From NCBI GenBank assembly GCA_021776615.1, contig JAJFFO010000013.1, positions 1 to 64,000 of the forward strand: 64,000 nucleotides of DNA, in the 5' to 3' direction. The number at the start of each line of letters is the position of its first letter. Position 1 is the stretch's first letter. This DNA is from Robiginitomaculum sp. Lineage in GTDB: Bacteria; Pseudomonadota; Alphaproteobacteria; Caulobacterales; Maricaulaceae. The notes below the pieces were generated by a model, which was given only the letters and a program-made list of their open reading frames with translations, had not been told where the DNA came from and searched no databases. Both the position numbers and the translations under genes were made by a program. Positions 39,616 through 48,339 of the stretch are shown here, in pieces.

Positions 39616-39633
39616 ATGGTTAACGTGCCTTAA
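39616..39633 (-). promoter_or_regulatory. CtrA-like site (TTAA-N6-TTAACCAT)
   Basis: The minus strand reads TTAAGGCACGTTAACCAT. It combines the TTAACCAT 8-mer reported for CtrA with a second TTAA, but the spacing is 6 instead of 7 bp. It lies 25 bp upstream of the start at 39591. One-base-off spacing makes this weaker than the box at 33234. Confidence 0.4.
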
Positions 39634-39735
39634 TGTCGACAGTCATGATTGCCGTGTCTATGGCTAATCAATTCATTATGACGCTTCAAATCATCGTCAG
39701 GTTACATGCAGCAATCGGGGAAGCGAAAAACATCC

Positions 39736-41559
39736 TCAGCGCCTGCCGAACAGTTTCTCAATATCTTTGAGTTTCAATTCCACATAAGTCGGGCGACCGT
39801 GATTACATTGGCCGGAATGCGGCGTGGCTTCCATCTGCCGTAACAATGCGTTCATTTCGTCAGCGTTCAAGCGCCGACCGGCACGCACGCTGCCATGGCA
39901 AGCCATGGTTGAACAAACCTCTTCGAGGCGCTCTTTAAGAGAAAGCGCCGTGTCATATTGTGCCAGATCATCGGCCAAATCGCGCACCAAACGCTGGGCA
40001 TCGACATTGCCCAATAGCGCCGGGGTTTCGCGCACGGCCACCGCACCAGAGCCAAAAGCTTCAAGGGTCAGGCCCATTTCGCCCAACTCAACGGCGCGAG
40101 CCAATACCCGCTCGGCGCTGGCCTCGTCCATTTCGACAATTTCCGGCACCAATAATGCCTGTGCGGCAACCCCGGAGCGCTCCAATGCGGCTTTCATGTC
40201 TTCATAAACCAGCCGTTCATGAGCGGCATGTTGATCAACAATAACGATGCCATCTTGGGTTTGCGCGACAATATAGGTTTCGTGCACCTGCGCCCGCGCC
40301 GCCCCCAATGGCAATTCTTGCGCCGCTTGCATATTTGCCTGACTTTGCGCTTCAGGTGCCTCATGGCGCGCGGACGGGGCTTCAAACCCGGCATAGCGGG
40401 TGCTTTCGCCAAAGCTGTGTTGTTGCGACTGCGGAGCGCGCGCAAAGCCCTGAGCGCCCGCTTGGCCGGCCCACGGCAGGCTGTCGCCTTCGGGCCGAAC
40501 TTTGCCCAACGCAAAACCGGCGGTGGTGGTCGATGCGCGGTGCCCGGCAGCGGCCAAACCATGACGCAAGGCACCGACAATCAGCCCGCGAACAAGACCG
40601 GGATCGCGAAAACGCACTTCGGCCTTGGCCGGGTGCACATTCACATCCACCTGATGCGGGTCCAACTCAACAAAAAGCGCCAAGGCCGGGTGTCGGTCGC
40701 GCGCCAGAAAATCTGCATACGCCCCACGCACCGCGCCGTGCAGCAATTTATCGCGCACCGGACGGCCATTGACGAATAGATATTGGTGTCGGTTTGAACC
40801 TTGATGATAAGTCGGCAGCCCGGCAAAGCCAGTTACCCTGATGCCTTCGCGTTCCTGATCCACCGCAATGGCATTTTTGGCAAAATCACGGCCCAATAAA
40901 TCATCCAGCCGTGCCAATTGTGCGGTTTCGTCCATTCCTTTTGGTGTCAGCCGCAAGCCGGTGCGGCCATTACTGGTCAGGGTAAAACCGACATCGGCAC
41001 GAGCCATGGCCAAACGCCGGACAACATCGGATATCGCCATGCTTTCCGCACGCTCGGACTTTAGGAATTTAAGCCGGGCCGGGACCGCAAAAAACAAATC
41101 GCGCACCTCGATCCGCGTACCGCCAAGACCCAAAGGCGAAGCCGGACGCGGGCCATTTTGCACGCCACCATCAATATTTAATTGCCACGCATCCTTGCCG
41201 GCTTGTTGAGAAGTCAGGCTAAGCCGGGCTACCGAGCCAATGCTGGGCAGGGCCTCGCCGCGAAACCCCATGGTCGATATCGCCAGCAAATCCCAACTGC
41301 CGTCCTCAGCCGGGGCCAGCTTGGAGGTAGCATGGCGCTCGACGGCCAGTTCCAGACCCTCTTTGTCCATGCCGTGACCATCATCAGCCACCAATACGCG
41401 GCTTTTGCCACCATCTTCAATGGTGATGTCGATCTGCTGCGCGCCGGCGTCCAGCGCGTTTTCCACCAATTCCTTGACGACGCTAGCCGGGCGCTCGACT
41501 ACCTCGCCAGCGGCGATGCGGTTCACGGTTTCGGGCGGCAGGCGGCGAATAATGCTCAT
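39736..41559 (-). CDS. mutL: DNA mismatch repair protein MutL
   Basis: A 607-residue GHKL ATPase that couples MutS mismatch recognition to strand incision. The N-terminal ATPase motifs are [26 protein letters not shown] (16-40), DDGHGMDKE (59-67) and [12 protein letters not shown] (96-107). The linker at about 340-420 is Ala/Gln-rich. The C-terminal domain contains [12 protein letters not shown] (442-453), matching the metal-binding endonuclease motif DQHA-X2-E-X4-E, so this is a nicking MutL as expected in organisms without MutH. The start is the ATG at 41559, the conserved [10 protein letters not shown]; the frame to 41595 is longer only by 12 residues. Confidence 0.96.
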   Translation of the reverse strand: MSIIRRLPPETVNRIAAGEVVERPASVVKELVENALDAGAQQIDITIEDGGKSRVLVADDGHGMDKEGLELAVERHATSKLAPAEDGSWDLLAISTMGFRGEALPSIGSVARLSLTSQQAGKDAWQLNIDGGVQNGPRPASPLGLGGTRIEVRDLFFAVPARLKFLKSERAESMAISDVVRRLAMARADVGFTLTSNGRTGLRLTPKGMDETAQLARLDDLLGRDFAKNAIAVDQEREGIRVTGFAGLPTYHQGSNRHQYLFVNGRPVRDKLLHGAVRGAYADFLARDRHPALALFVELDPHQVDVNVHPAKAEVRFRDPGLVRGLIVGALRHGLAAAGHRASTTTAGFALGKVRPEGDSLPWAGQAGAQGFARAPQSQQHSFGESTRYAGFEAPSARHEAPEAQSQANMQAAQELPLGAARAQVHETYIVAQTQDGIVIVDQHAAHERLVYEDMKAALERSGVAAQALLVPEIVEMDEASAERVLARAVELGEMGLTLEAFGSGAVAVRETPALLGNVDAQRLVRDLADDLAQYDTALSLKERLEEVCSTMACHGSVRAGRRLNADEMNALLRQMEATPHSGQCNHGRPTYVELKLKDIEKLFGRR

Positions 41560-41726
41560 AGCGCTGAATGTCGCCGTGACCGTGTGAGGCGTCAAGAGAG
41601 ATGGGCAGATACAATAATATGCACGAAGCGTTCACAGAAACCTGATTTTCAATTGATTAACCATTTTGGCATTGTCGGGGTGCTGGGATAATTGGGCCAA
41701 GAGAGCCCGAGCCGGAGGAAAATATA

Positions 41727-41909
41727 ATGAACCGCATTCAGGATCTTATAGACAGAGCCTTTCTTCGTTGGCAGCGCGCTGAAATGATCGCAAGAAAGCA
41801 AAAAATACCCACTGCTTGCAGCTCTAATCTAGCCTGCGCCATGCCTTTACCACCGCATAAGCGCGATCAAATCCTGGCCGCTTTTGGCAATAATTACAGC
41901 ATGCATTAA
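41727..41909 (+). CDS. Small basic protein of unknown function
   Basis: A 60-residue ORF encoding MNRIQDLIDRAFLRWQRAEM followed by a Lys/Arg-rich helix and a tail with two cysteines (ACSSNLAC). It matches no family I can name. The support is a strong ribosome-binding site, GGAGGA, seven bases before the ATG, and its position in a 450-bp gap between mutL and ubiD that holds no other gene. TTAACCAT, a CtrA-type 8-mer, occurs at 41657-41664 in its upstream region. It could be expressed, but chance cannot be ruled out. Confidence 0.45.
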   Translation: MNRIQDLIDRAFLRWQRAEMIARKQKIPTACSSNLACAMPLPPHKRDQILAAFGNNYSMH

Positions 41910-42009
41910 ACCGTTAAACGCCATCGATACGGCCCGTCGGGAACGCATTGCCGCACGGTAAAACGCATTACCATAGTGACACTGTGCGCCAGCCACGTTA
42001 GCAAGATGC

Positions 42010-43512
42010 ATGATCTATTCTTCATTGCGCGACTATTTGGCAGCTTTGGAACCAGACGGGCTTTTCAAGCGCGTATCGGCACCGGTAAGCACGAATTTAG
42101 AACTTACTGAAATCGGCTGCAGGCTGATTGCCGATCAAGGCCCGGCGGTTTTGTTTGAAAACGTCGTCAACGAACATGGGCAAGCGGCACAAATGCCAGC
42201 CTTGATCAATTTATTTGGCACGGTCGAGCGCGTCGCGCGCGGCGTCACCATGGGCAATAAGACACGCAGCACGGCAAAAGATTTGCGCGAAGTCGGCGAG
42301 TTATTGGCATTTATGCGCCAGCCAGAACCACCACGCGGCGTTGGTGAAGCCTTAAAACTGGCGCCGCTGATTAAAACCGTCATGGCCATGCGCCCCAAAA
42401 TAGTCCGCAAGGCACCGTGTCAGGATATTGTGCTCAAAGGCGCGGATGCATCACTAGACCGCTTACCCGTTCAAACCTGCTGGCCGGGCGAGCCTGCACC
42501 GCTAATTACCTGGCCGCTAATCGTCACCAAGGGCCCCGGCAAAGCCGCGCAGGATAATACCAATCTTGGTATTTACCGTATGCAAAAACTGGGGCCACAC
42601 AAAGCCATTATGCGCTGGTTGGCGCACCGGGGCGGCGCGCAGCAATTTGCCCGCTTCAAGGCCGCCAACCCCGGACAACCAATGCCTTTGGCCGCGGTTA
42701 TTGGCGCCGACCCGGGCACCATATTGGCCGCCGTAACGCCGGTGCCGGATACGGTTTCGGAATATCAATTTGCCGGGCTTTTGCGCGGCAAAAAAGCTGA
42801 ACTGGTCAAATGCAAAACCATTGATCTGCACGTGCCCGCCGAAGCTGAAATTGTTATTGAAGGCCATATCCTGCCCGATGAGACCGCGCCAGAAGGCCCT
42901 TATGGCGACCATACCGGCTATTATAATTCGGTCGAAGAGTTTCCAGTTTTTGAGATCACCGCCATCACCATGCGTGAAGACCCGATGTATCTCACCACCT
43001 ATACCGGGCGGCCACCAGACGAGCCAAGTGTATTGGGCGAAGCGCTGAACGAAGTGTTTATACCGTTATTGCAGCAGCAATTTCCGGAAATTGTGGATTT
43101 TTATCTGCCACCTGAAGGGTGCTCTTATCGCATTGCCGTTATCAGCATGAAGAAGGCCTATGCCGGTCATGCCAAACGGGTGATGATGGGGGCGTGGTCA
43201 TATTTGCGGCAATTCACCTACACCAAATGGCTGATCATTGTTGATGACGATATCAATGCTCGCGATTGGAAAGATGTGATGTGGGCGATATCCACCCGCA
43301 TGGACCCGGCGCGCGATTGTGTGACGGTGGAAAACACGCCGATTGATTATCTTGATTTCGCCTCGCCGGTGAGTGGCCTTGGCTCGAAAATGGGCCTCGA
43401 TGCCACCAATAAATGGCCGGGCGAAACCACGCGCGAATGGGGCCGAAAAATGGCGATGAGCGATGACGTTATTGCTGCCGTTACCGCAAAATGGGACAAG
43501 TTGGGTCTGTGA
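42010..43512 (+). CDS. ubiD: UbiD family decarboxylase
   Basis: A 500-residue prenylated-FMN-dependent decarboxylase. The length and the sequence [68 protein letters not shown] and [15 protein letters not shown] match UbiD. UbiD removes the carboxyl group of 3-polyprenyl-4-hydroxybenzoate in ubiquinone synthesis, using prFMN from UbiX (not in the window). Other UbiD-like enzymes act on aromatic acids, but similarity to the ubiquinone type seems best. Its stop overlaps the GTG of the next gene by four bases. Confidence 0.93.
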   Translation: MIYSSLRDYLAALEPDGLFKRVSAPVSTNLELTEIGCRLIADQGPAVLFENVVNEHGQAAQMPALINLFGTVERVARGVTMGNKTRSTAKDLREVGELLAFMRQPEPPRGVGEALKLAPLIKTVMAMRPKIVRKAPCQDIVLKGADASLDRLPVQTCWPGEPAPLITWPLIVTKGPGKAAQDNTNLGIYRMQKLGPHKAIMRWLAHRGGAQQFARFKAANPGQPMPLAAVIGADPGTILAAVTPVPDTVSEYQFAGLLRGKKAELVKCKTIDLHVPAEAEIVIEGHILPDETAPEGPYGDHTGYYNSVEEFPVFEITAITMREDPMYLTTYTGRPPDEPSVLGEALNEVFIPLLQQQFPEIVDFYLPPEGCSYRIAVISMKKAYAGHAKRVMMGAWSYLRQFTYTKWLIIVDDDINARDWKDVMWAISTRMDPARDCVTVENTPIDYLDFASPVSGLGSKMGLDATNKWPGETTREWGRKMAMSDDVIAAVTAKWDKLGL

Positions 43513-44147
43513 ACGCAAGGCCAAAGCATTTGCGATTTGCCACGGCCCCGCCCGAACAACAACAGCGCGCCTTTATAGATCTGGTACGCGCTAACCCGGT
43601 CAATGAAGCCATTTTTGCGCGCATTCCCAACCTGCCTTTGCCGCAGGGCATGTTGGTCTCGGGCTGTCTATATCAAAGTGTGTGGAATGGCTTGCTCGGC
43701 CACCCGTCAACCAATGGCATTCGCGATTATGATCTGGTGTATTTTGATGATCGCGACGTATCTTATGAAGCCGAAGACGTGGTGATCAAGGCCTGCGACG
43801 CCGCCTTTGCTGATCTGGGTGTAGAGGTTGAAGTGCGCAATCAGGCCCGTGTGCACTTGTGGTTTGAAGAGCATTTTGGCGTGCCATACTCACCGCTTAG
43901 CAATGCTGCGCAATCGCTGGAACGGTATATGTCGCCGTGTAATGCAGTAGGTGCGGAACCGGACACCGACGGAAAGCTCACCATTCACGCGCCCTTCGGG
44001 TTGGAGGATGTTTTTGGGTTTATCATTCGCCCACGCGGCGATGGATCGGAAATTTCCGCAACGTCCTATGCGCAAAAGACTACGCGGATGAAGGCCCAGT
44101 GGCCGGAGCTTAACGTGATGCCTTTGACGCCGGAAATAGGTTCATGA
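43509..44147 (+). CDS. Nucleotidyltransferase-fold family protein (COG3575-like)
   Basis: A 212-residue protein of a nucleotidyltransferase-like family found widely in proteobacteria. [22 protein letters not shown] and the acidic motif [21 protein letters not shown] hold the probable metal ligands (DYD...DD), and [16 protein letters not shown] and a C-terminal FGFIIRP follow. The GTG at 43509 overlaps the ubiD stop by GTGA; an ATG at 43491 is also in frame. Its last 38 bases overlap the 3' end of the convergent ArsR-type gene. The substrate is unknown. Confidence 0.75.
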   Translation: MNARPKHLRFATAPPEQQQRAFIDLVRANPVNEAIFARIPNLPLPQGMLVSGCLYQSVWNGLLGHPSTNGIRDYDLVYFDDRDVSYEAEDVVIKACDAAFADLGVEVEVRNQARVHLWFEEHFGVPYSPLSNAAQSLERYMSPCNAVGAEPDTDGKLTIHAPFGLEDVFGFIIRPRGDGSEISATSYAQKTTRMKAQWPELNVMPLTPEIGS

Positions 44148-44805
44148 ATTGCTGCTCACCATGGGTCAAAAACGCAATGACCCGTGAGCCTTCTTGTCTT
44201 TTTGCCCACCCCTGCTCATAGAAATGATTGAGCAATGCAGCACCCAATGCCCCGGCCAAATGAGGGCGACGCTCGCTCCAATCCAAACATGGCTTGCAGA
44301 GCGGGCTACGGGACTGTTCCAAGCTTGCAACATTAATGCCTATATTTGACAGAAATAAGCGCCCGCTATCTGTAAGGTCAAGATGCTCGGCATTTTCGAT
44401 AATATAATTTTGCGCGACGAGACTGCCAAGCATATGAACCCCAAGCGCACCGGCAAGGTGATTATAGCAGGCGCGTGATTTTCGTAATTCCGCATCCTTG
44501 GGGCCGGGCCGCGTGCGTATGTGCCCGTGTTTAGCCGCCACCCCCATCATTGTCTCAAGCAGGTTGCCCACATCCGCATCACTAAGAGCAAAATAGCGAT
44601 GGCGTCCCTGTTTGCGCAGAAGCAACAGCCCTGCCGCCTCCAACTTTGCCAAATGCGCACTTGCGGTTTGGGCCGTAATACCAGCCTCGCAAGCCAGTTC
44701 ACTCGCCGTCAATGCCTTGCCGCTCATCAACGCCATCAAAATGTTGGCGCGCGCAGGATCACCAATCAGCGACCCCAGTAGAGCAATGTTTGGACCTTCT
44801 TTCAT
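44110..44805 (-). CDS. ArsR/SmtB-type helix-turn-helix transcriptional regulator
   Basis: A 231-residue regulator. The winged HTH lies at about 8-80: GSLIGDPARANILMALMSGKALTASELACEAGITAQTASAHLAKLEAAGLL, followed by the beta-wing QGRHRYFALS. A long C-terminal part (90-231) includes RACYNHLAGALG and a Cys pair in SPLCKPCLDW, which might bind metal or sense redox. The start at 44805 (MKEGPN) is the ArsR-like one; the longer frame runs into the divergent promoter region. It is divergent from the NIPSNAP/ABM pair and probably represses that pair. It overlaps the nucleotidyltransferase gene tail to tail. Confidence 0.85.
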   Translation of the reverse strand: MKEGPNIALLGSLIGDPARANILMALMSGKALTASELACEAGITAQTASAHLAKLEAAGLLLLRKQGRHRYFALSDADVGNLLETMMGVAAKHGHIRTRPGPKDAELRKSRACYNHLAGALGVHMLGSLVAQNYIIENAEHLDLTDSGRLFLSNIGINVASLEQSRSPLCKPCLDWSERRPHLAGALGAALLNHFYEQGWAKRQEGSRVIAFLTHGEQQFMNLFPASKASR

Positions 44806-44825
44806 ACTTCGATGGTAACCGAAGC

Positions 44826-44851
44826 ATTTATGGTACGCAATATGACTAAAT
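44826..44851. promoter_or_regulatory. Possible ArsR-type operator
   Basis: An inverted repeat ATTTA-N16-TAAAT lies in the 70-bp gap between the divergent regulator and the NIPSNAP gene. The half-sites are short, so the call is tentative. Confidence 0.25.
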
Positions 44852-44875
44852 ACCTCAATAATCAGGAGAGCAACC

Positions 44876-45205
44876 ATGCTAACATGCGTCATTCGCTATC
44901 ATATTGACCCGATCAAAAAACAACAATTTATCCAGTATTCGAAAAACTGGGGCACAATAATTCCCCGGTGCGGTGCCAACCTCATCGGCTATTTCGCTCC
45001 GCATGAAGGCTCCACAACCTTGGCTTACGGCATCTACACTATCGACAGCCTTGCCGCTTATGAATCGTACAAAGCGCGATTAAGCGCAGACCCCTTGGGG
45101 AGGGAGAATTTCAAATTTGCACAAAAAGAAAAATTTTTGCTCCGCGAGGACAGAACATTCCTGAAGCACGTTTCGACGCCACACGCGCCATTGGTGGCAT
45201 TATGA
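44876..45205 (+). CDS. NIPSNAP family protein
   Basis: A 109-residue dimeric alpha/beta-barrel-type protein. CVIRYHIDPIKKQQFIQYSKNWGTIIPRCGANLIGYFAP and TLAYGIYTIDSLAAYESYKARLSADP match the NIPSNAP domain. The start has AGGAGAG five bases upstream. The stop overlaps the next start by ATGA. NIPSNAP proteins are structurally related to antibiotic-biosynthesis monooxygenases, and the neighbouring gene encodes one. The pair is probably under the divergent ArsR-type regulator. The reaction is unknown. Confidence 0.85.
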   Translation: MLTCVIRYHIDPIKKQQFIQYSKNWGTIIPRCGANLIGYFAPHEGSTTLAYGIYTIDSLAAYESYKARLSADPLGRENFKFAQKEKFLLREDRTFLKHVSTPHAPLVAL

Positions 45206-45546
45206 TTGCCGTTATTTTTGAGGTCGAGCCGCACCCGGAGCACAAACAAGAATATCTTGATATTGCCGCGCGCCTGCGCCCTGTTCTAGAGAAAATTGAT
45301 GGATTTATTTCGGTCGAACGGTTTCAAAGCCTGAATGCCAATAACCGGATATTATCACTATCTTTCTTCAGAGACGAAAAAGCAGTTGCAGATTGGAGAA
45401 ACCAAGTACCGCATCGTCAGGCGCAAACCAAAGGCCGCGCGGAAATATTCAAAAACTACCGCATTCGAATAGCGCAAGTTGGCCGTGATTACGGCTTGAA
45501 TGAACGCGAACAAGCCCCGGCCGACGCACAGAAACTTTGTGATTAA
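45202..45546 (+). CDS. Antibiotic biosynthesis monooxygenase (ABM) domain protein
   Basis: A 114-residue ferredoxin-like-fold protein of the ABM family. MIAVIFEVEPHPEHKQEYLDIAARLRPVLEKIDGFISVERFQS, then LSLSFFRDEKAVADWRNQVPHRQAQ, contains the Trp and His residues typical of the fold. Members oxidise quinol-type substrates without cofactor or degrade haem (IsdG-like). No haem-ligand His-Asn-Trp set can be proven here. It overlaps the NIPSNAP gene by 4 bp and forms a two-gene operon with it. Confidence 0.85.
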   Translation: MIAVIFEVEPHPEHKQEYLDIAARLRPVLEKIDGFISVERFQSLNANNRILSLSFFRDEKAVADWRNQVPHRQAQTKGRAEIFKNYRIRIAQVGRDYGLNEREQAPADAQKLCD

Positions 45547-46145
45547 AACGGCAGAATTTTGCGCCGTCGGCCATATTTCAAATAGCCAACATTGGCCCCC
45601 AGACGTAGGCCGACGCCGGTGCGCATGGGCGCAAGGCCAATGCCGTGGCCGCCCTGATAGTTGACCCCGATACCGGCGACCAGATAGGCCGAACCATCAA
45701 TCCCGGCAAAGCGCTGGAAAATTTGTTCCGGGTCGGTCAAACCGTAAATCAGGGTGAAGGATTTAGACCCATTACCGCCGACATCAAACCCGACCGAGGG
45801 CCCCTGCCAATACACTGTGCGTTGGGTACCGTCTTTGAGCACCATGGTGCCTTTGCCATAGCGCAGGCCGACCACAAAAGCCGCCGAAGCTTCACCGCCA
45901 TAAATATAGCCGACCGGGCGGCCCTTATCGGCAAAAATACGCTCAACCGCCGAGCCAGCCGCTTCGGCGCTGACCCCAAAAAAATCCGCCACCGCATGGC
46001 TAACTTCGGAATCACTATAGGTATCCTCTTCCGAGACAATGGGTTGCTCTTCGCTATTCGGCGGCGCGTCGTTTTCCTGCGCATAGGCCAGCCCGCCAGC
46101 AAAAATTATCGCCGTGACGACAAATTGCACTAAAGATTTTATCAT
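45543..46145 (-). CDS. DUF1134/EipA-like periplasmic protein
   Basis: A 200-residue exported protein with a signal peptide (MIKSLVQFVVTAIIFAGGLAYA). The mature core, VSHAVADFFGVSAEAAGSAVERIFADKGRPVGYIYGGE, KGTMVLKDGT, VYWQGPSVGFDVGGNGSKSFTLIYGL and YLVAGIGVNYQ, is the DUF1134 fold. Brucella EipA, the studied member, is a periplasmic beta protein needed for envelope integrity. The family occurs mainly in Alphaproteobacteria, supporting the lineage call. It is convergent with the ABM gene (4-bp overlap) and divergent from lepA. Confidence 0.9.
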   Translation of the reverse strand: MIKSLVQFVVTAIIFAGGLAYAQENDAPPNSEEQPIVSEEDTYSDSEVSHAVADFFGVSAEAAGSAVERIFADKGRPVGYIYGGEASAAFVVGLRYGKGTMVLKDGTQRTVYWQGPSVGFDVGGNGSKSFTLIYGLTDPEQIFQRFAGIDGSAYLVAGIGVNYQGGHGIGLAPMRTGVGLRLGANVGYLKYGRRRKILPF

Positions 46146-46251
46146 GGTGTTTTCCTGTACTTTACCCGGTCTTCAGCCTTGTTCTTCCTTGCGCCATCAT
46201 CTTGTGGGAACAGTGCTTGGCGCACGGCAATGGCGGTGCTAAGTCCCCATT

Positions 46252-48060
46252 ATGAGTATAGACCCTAAACAAATTCGCAATTTCGCCATCGTCGCCCATA
46301 TTGACCATGGCAAATCCACGCTTGCCGACCGCCTGATCCAGCAGACCGGGGGCCTCACGGCGCGTGAGATGAAAGAACAAGTGCTCGACAGTATGGATAT
46401 CGAGCGCGAGCGCGGCATTACCATCAAAGCGCAGACCGTAAGATTGGAATATAAAGCGCAAGATGGGCAGGATTATGTCCTCAACCTTATGGACACGCCG
46501 GGCCATGTGGACTTTGCATATGAAGTTTCGCGCTCTTTATCCGCTTGCGAAGGCTCCATTCTCGTAGTCGATGCCTCGCAAGGCGTCGAAGCGCAGACAT
46601 TGGCCAATGTTTACCAGGCGCTGGAACATGATCACGAGGTCATTCCGGTCCTCAACAAAATCGATCTGCCCGCCGCCGAGCCGGATCGCGTCAAACAACA
46701 AATTGAAGATGTTATTGGCCTCGATACCACTGACGCCATTGAGGTCTCCGCCAAAACCGGACAAGGCATTGCCGAGGTTTTGGAAACCATTGTTGCGCGC
46801 CTGCCCGCGCCAAATGCCGGCGACCCGGCAGCGCCGCTAAAGGCGCTCTTGGTCGACGCCTGGTACGATCCGTATTTGGGCGTGGTGGTGTTATTTCGCA
46901 TGTTGGAAGGAACGGCCAAAAAGGGCATGCGCATCAAAATGATGTCCAACAACTCGACCTATACCATTGATCGCGTCGGCGTATTTCGTCCCAAAGCGCA
47001 AGACATTGGTGAACTCGGCCCCGGCGAAATTGGCTTTCTGACAGCATCGATTAAAGAAGTGGCCGACGCCGCCGTCGGCGACACCATTACCGAGGAAAAG
47101 CGCTCCACCGCGCAAGCTTTGGAGGGCTTTCGTCCGGTGCAGCCCGTGGTGTTTTGCGGCATTTTTCCGGTCGATGCGGCGGACTTTGAAGACCTGCGCG
47201 CAGCGACCGGCAAATTGCGGCTCAATGATGCCAGCTTCTCCTTCGAGATGGAAACCTCCGCCGCCTTGGGGTTTGGCTTTCGCTGTGGCTTTTTGGGCTT
47301 GCTGCATTTGGAGATTATTCAAGAACGGCTGGAGCGCGAATTTGACCTTGATCTGATCGCCACCGCGCCAAGCGTAGTCTATCGCCTTGGCATGAATGAT
47401 GGCAGCGAAGTTGAGCTGCATAACCCCGCCGACATGCCGGACCCGACGCACATTAGCACCATTGCCGAGCCATGGATTAAAGCCACTATTTTGACGCCGG
47501 ACGAATATGTCGGCTCGGTACTGAAGCTATGTCAGGACCGGCGCGGCGTCCAAACCGCGCTTTCCTATGTCGGCACGCGCGCTTTGATTGAATATGAATT
47601 GCCGCTCAATGAGGTGGTGTTCGACTTTTATGACCGGCTCAAATCGCTAACCAAGGGCTATGCCAGTTTTGATTATAGCATTATTGGCTATCGTGAAGGT
47701 GATTTGGTCAAAATGTCGGTTTTGGTCAATGCCGAGCCGGTTGATGCCTTGTCCATGCTGGTGCACCGCTCGCGCGCCGAAGCACGTGGACGTTTAATGT
47801 GCGAAAAGCTCAAGGATTTAATCCCGCGCCATATGTTTAAAATCCCTATCCAGGCGGCGTTGGGTGGGCGGGTCATTGCCCGCGAAACCATTGCCGCTTT
47901 GCGCAAGGATGTGACCGCGAAATGTTATGGCGGCGACGCCACGCGCAAACGTAAACTTCTGGACAAACAAAAAGCCGGCAAGAAGAAAATGCGCCAGTTC
48001 GGCAAGGTGGAGATTCCGCAAACCGCTTTCATCGCGGCCCTGAAAATGGATGGCGATTAG
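46252..48060 (+). CDS. lepA: Elongation factor 4 (LepA)
   Basis: A 602-residue translational GTPase that binds ribosomes and assists translation under stress or in initiation. G-domain motifs: [14 protein letters not shown] (G1), RGITIK (G2), DTPGHVDF (G3) and VLNKIDLP (G4). LepA-specific C-terminal sequences include [22 protein letters not shown] and the end part [25 protein letters not shown] domain IV is absent, as expected. The length is standard. It stands alone, convergent with a DUF2164 gene. Confidence 0.97.
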   Translation: MSIDPKQIRNFAIVAHIDHGKSTLADRLIQQTGGLTAREMKEQVLDSMDIERERGITIKAQTVRLEYKAQDGQDYVLNLMDTPGHVDFAYEVSRSLSACEGSILVVDASQGVEAQTLANVYQALEHDHEVIPVLNKIDLPAAEPDRVKQQIEDVIGLDTTDAIEVSAKTGQGIAEVLETIVARLPAPNAGDPAAPLKALLVDAWYDPYLGVVVLFRMLEGTAKKGMRIKMMSNNSTYTIDRVGVFRPKAQDIGELGPGEIGFLTASIKEVADAAVGDTITEEKRSTAQALEGFRPVQPVVFCGIFPVDAADFEDLRAATGKLRLNDASFSFEMETSAALGFGFRCGFLGLLHLEIIQERLEREFDLDLIATAPSVVYRLGMNDGSEVELHNPADMPDPTHISTIAEPWIKATILTPDEYVGSVLKLCQDRRGVQTALSYVGTRALIEYELPLNEVVFDFYDRLKSLTKGYASFDYSIIGYREGDLVKMSVLVNAEPVDALSMLVHRSRAEARGRLMCEKLKDLIPRHMFKIPIQAALGGRVIARETIAALRKDVTAKCYGGDATRKRKLLDKQKAGKKKMRQFGKVEIPQTAFIAALKMDGD

Positions 48061-48072
48061 GCAGTTGGCGCG

Positions 48073-48309
48073 TTAATTTTGCACGTCGACATAGATCTCG
48101 CCATCAAGGTCGTCGAGCTTGCTCTGTAAATGGCCGCGCACGTCCTGAACTGCTTGATTGTAAACCGACGGACCAAGGGTTTTCAAAAACAACTCCAATA
48201 CTTCATCGGCCCTGAACGCGGACAGGTCTTCGTCAAATTGGCTTTGAAACAAGGCCTGTAATTGCGCGACAAATTCGTGCTTTCGCTCATCGTTCAACTT
48301 AATTTGCAT
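48073..48309 (-). CDS. DUF2164-like small protein
   Basis: A 78-residue acidic helical protein. IKLNDERKHEFVAQLQALFQSQFDEDLSAFRADEVLELFLKTLGPSVYNQAVQDVRGHLQSKLDDLDGEIY matches the DUF2164 pattern, including the GPxxYNxAVxD segment. The start at 48309 has GAGGAG six bases upstream, better than the ATG at 48315 that touches the site. It ends 12 bp from the convergent lepA stop and begins 30 bp after the kinase-DUF429 fusion gene, so co-transcription with the latter is likely. Function unknown. Confidence 0.85.
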   Translation of the reverse strand: MQIKLNDERKHEFVAQLQALFQSQFDEDLSAFRADEVLELFLKTLGPSVYNQAVQDVRGHLQSKLDDLDGEIYVDVQN

Positions 48310-48339
48310 CGCCATCTCCTCTGCCCTTTTAGGCAAGAA

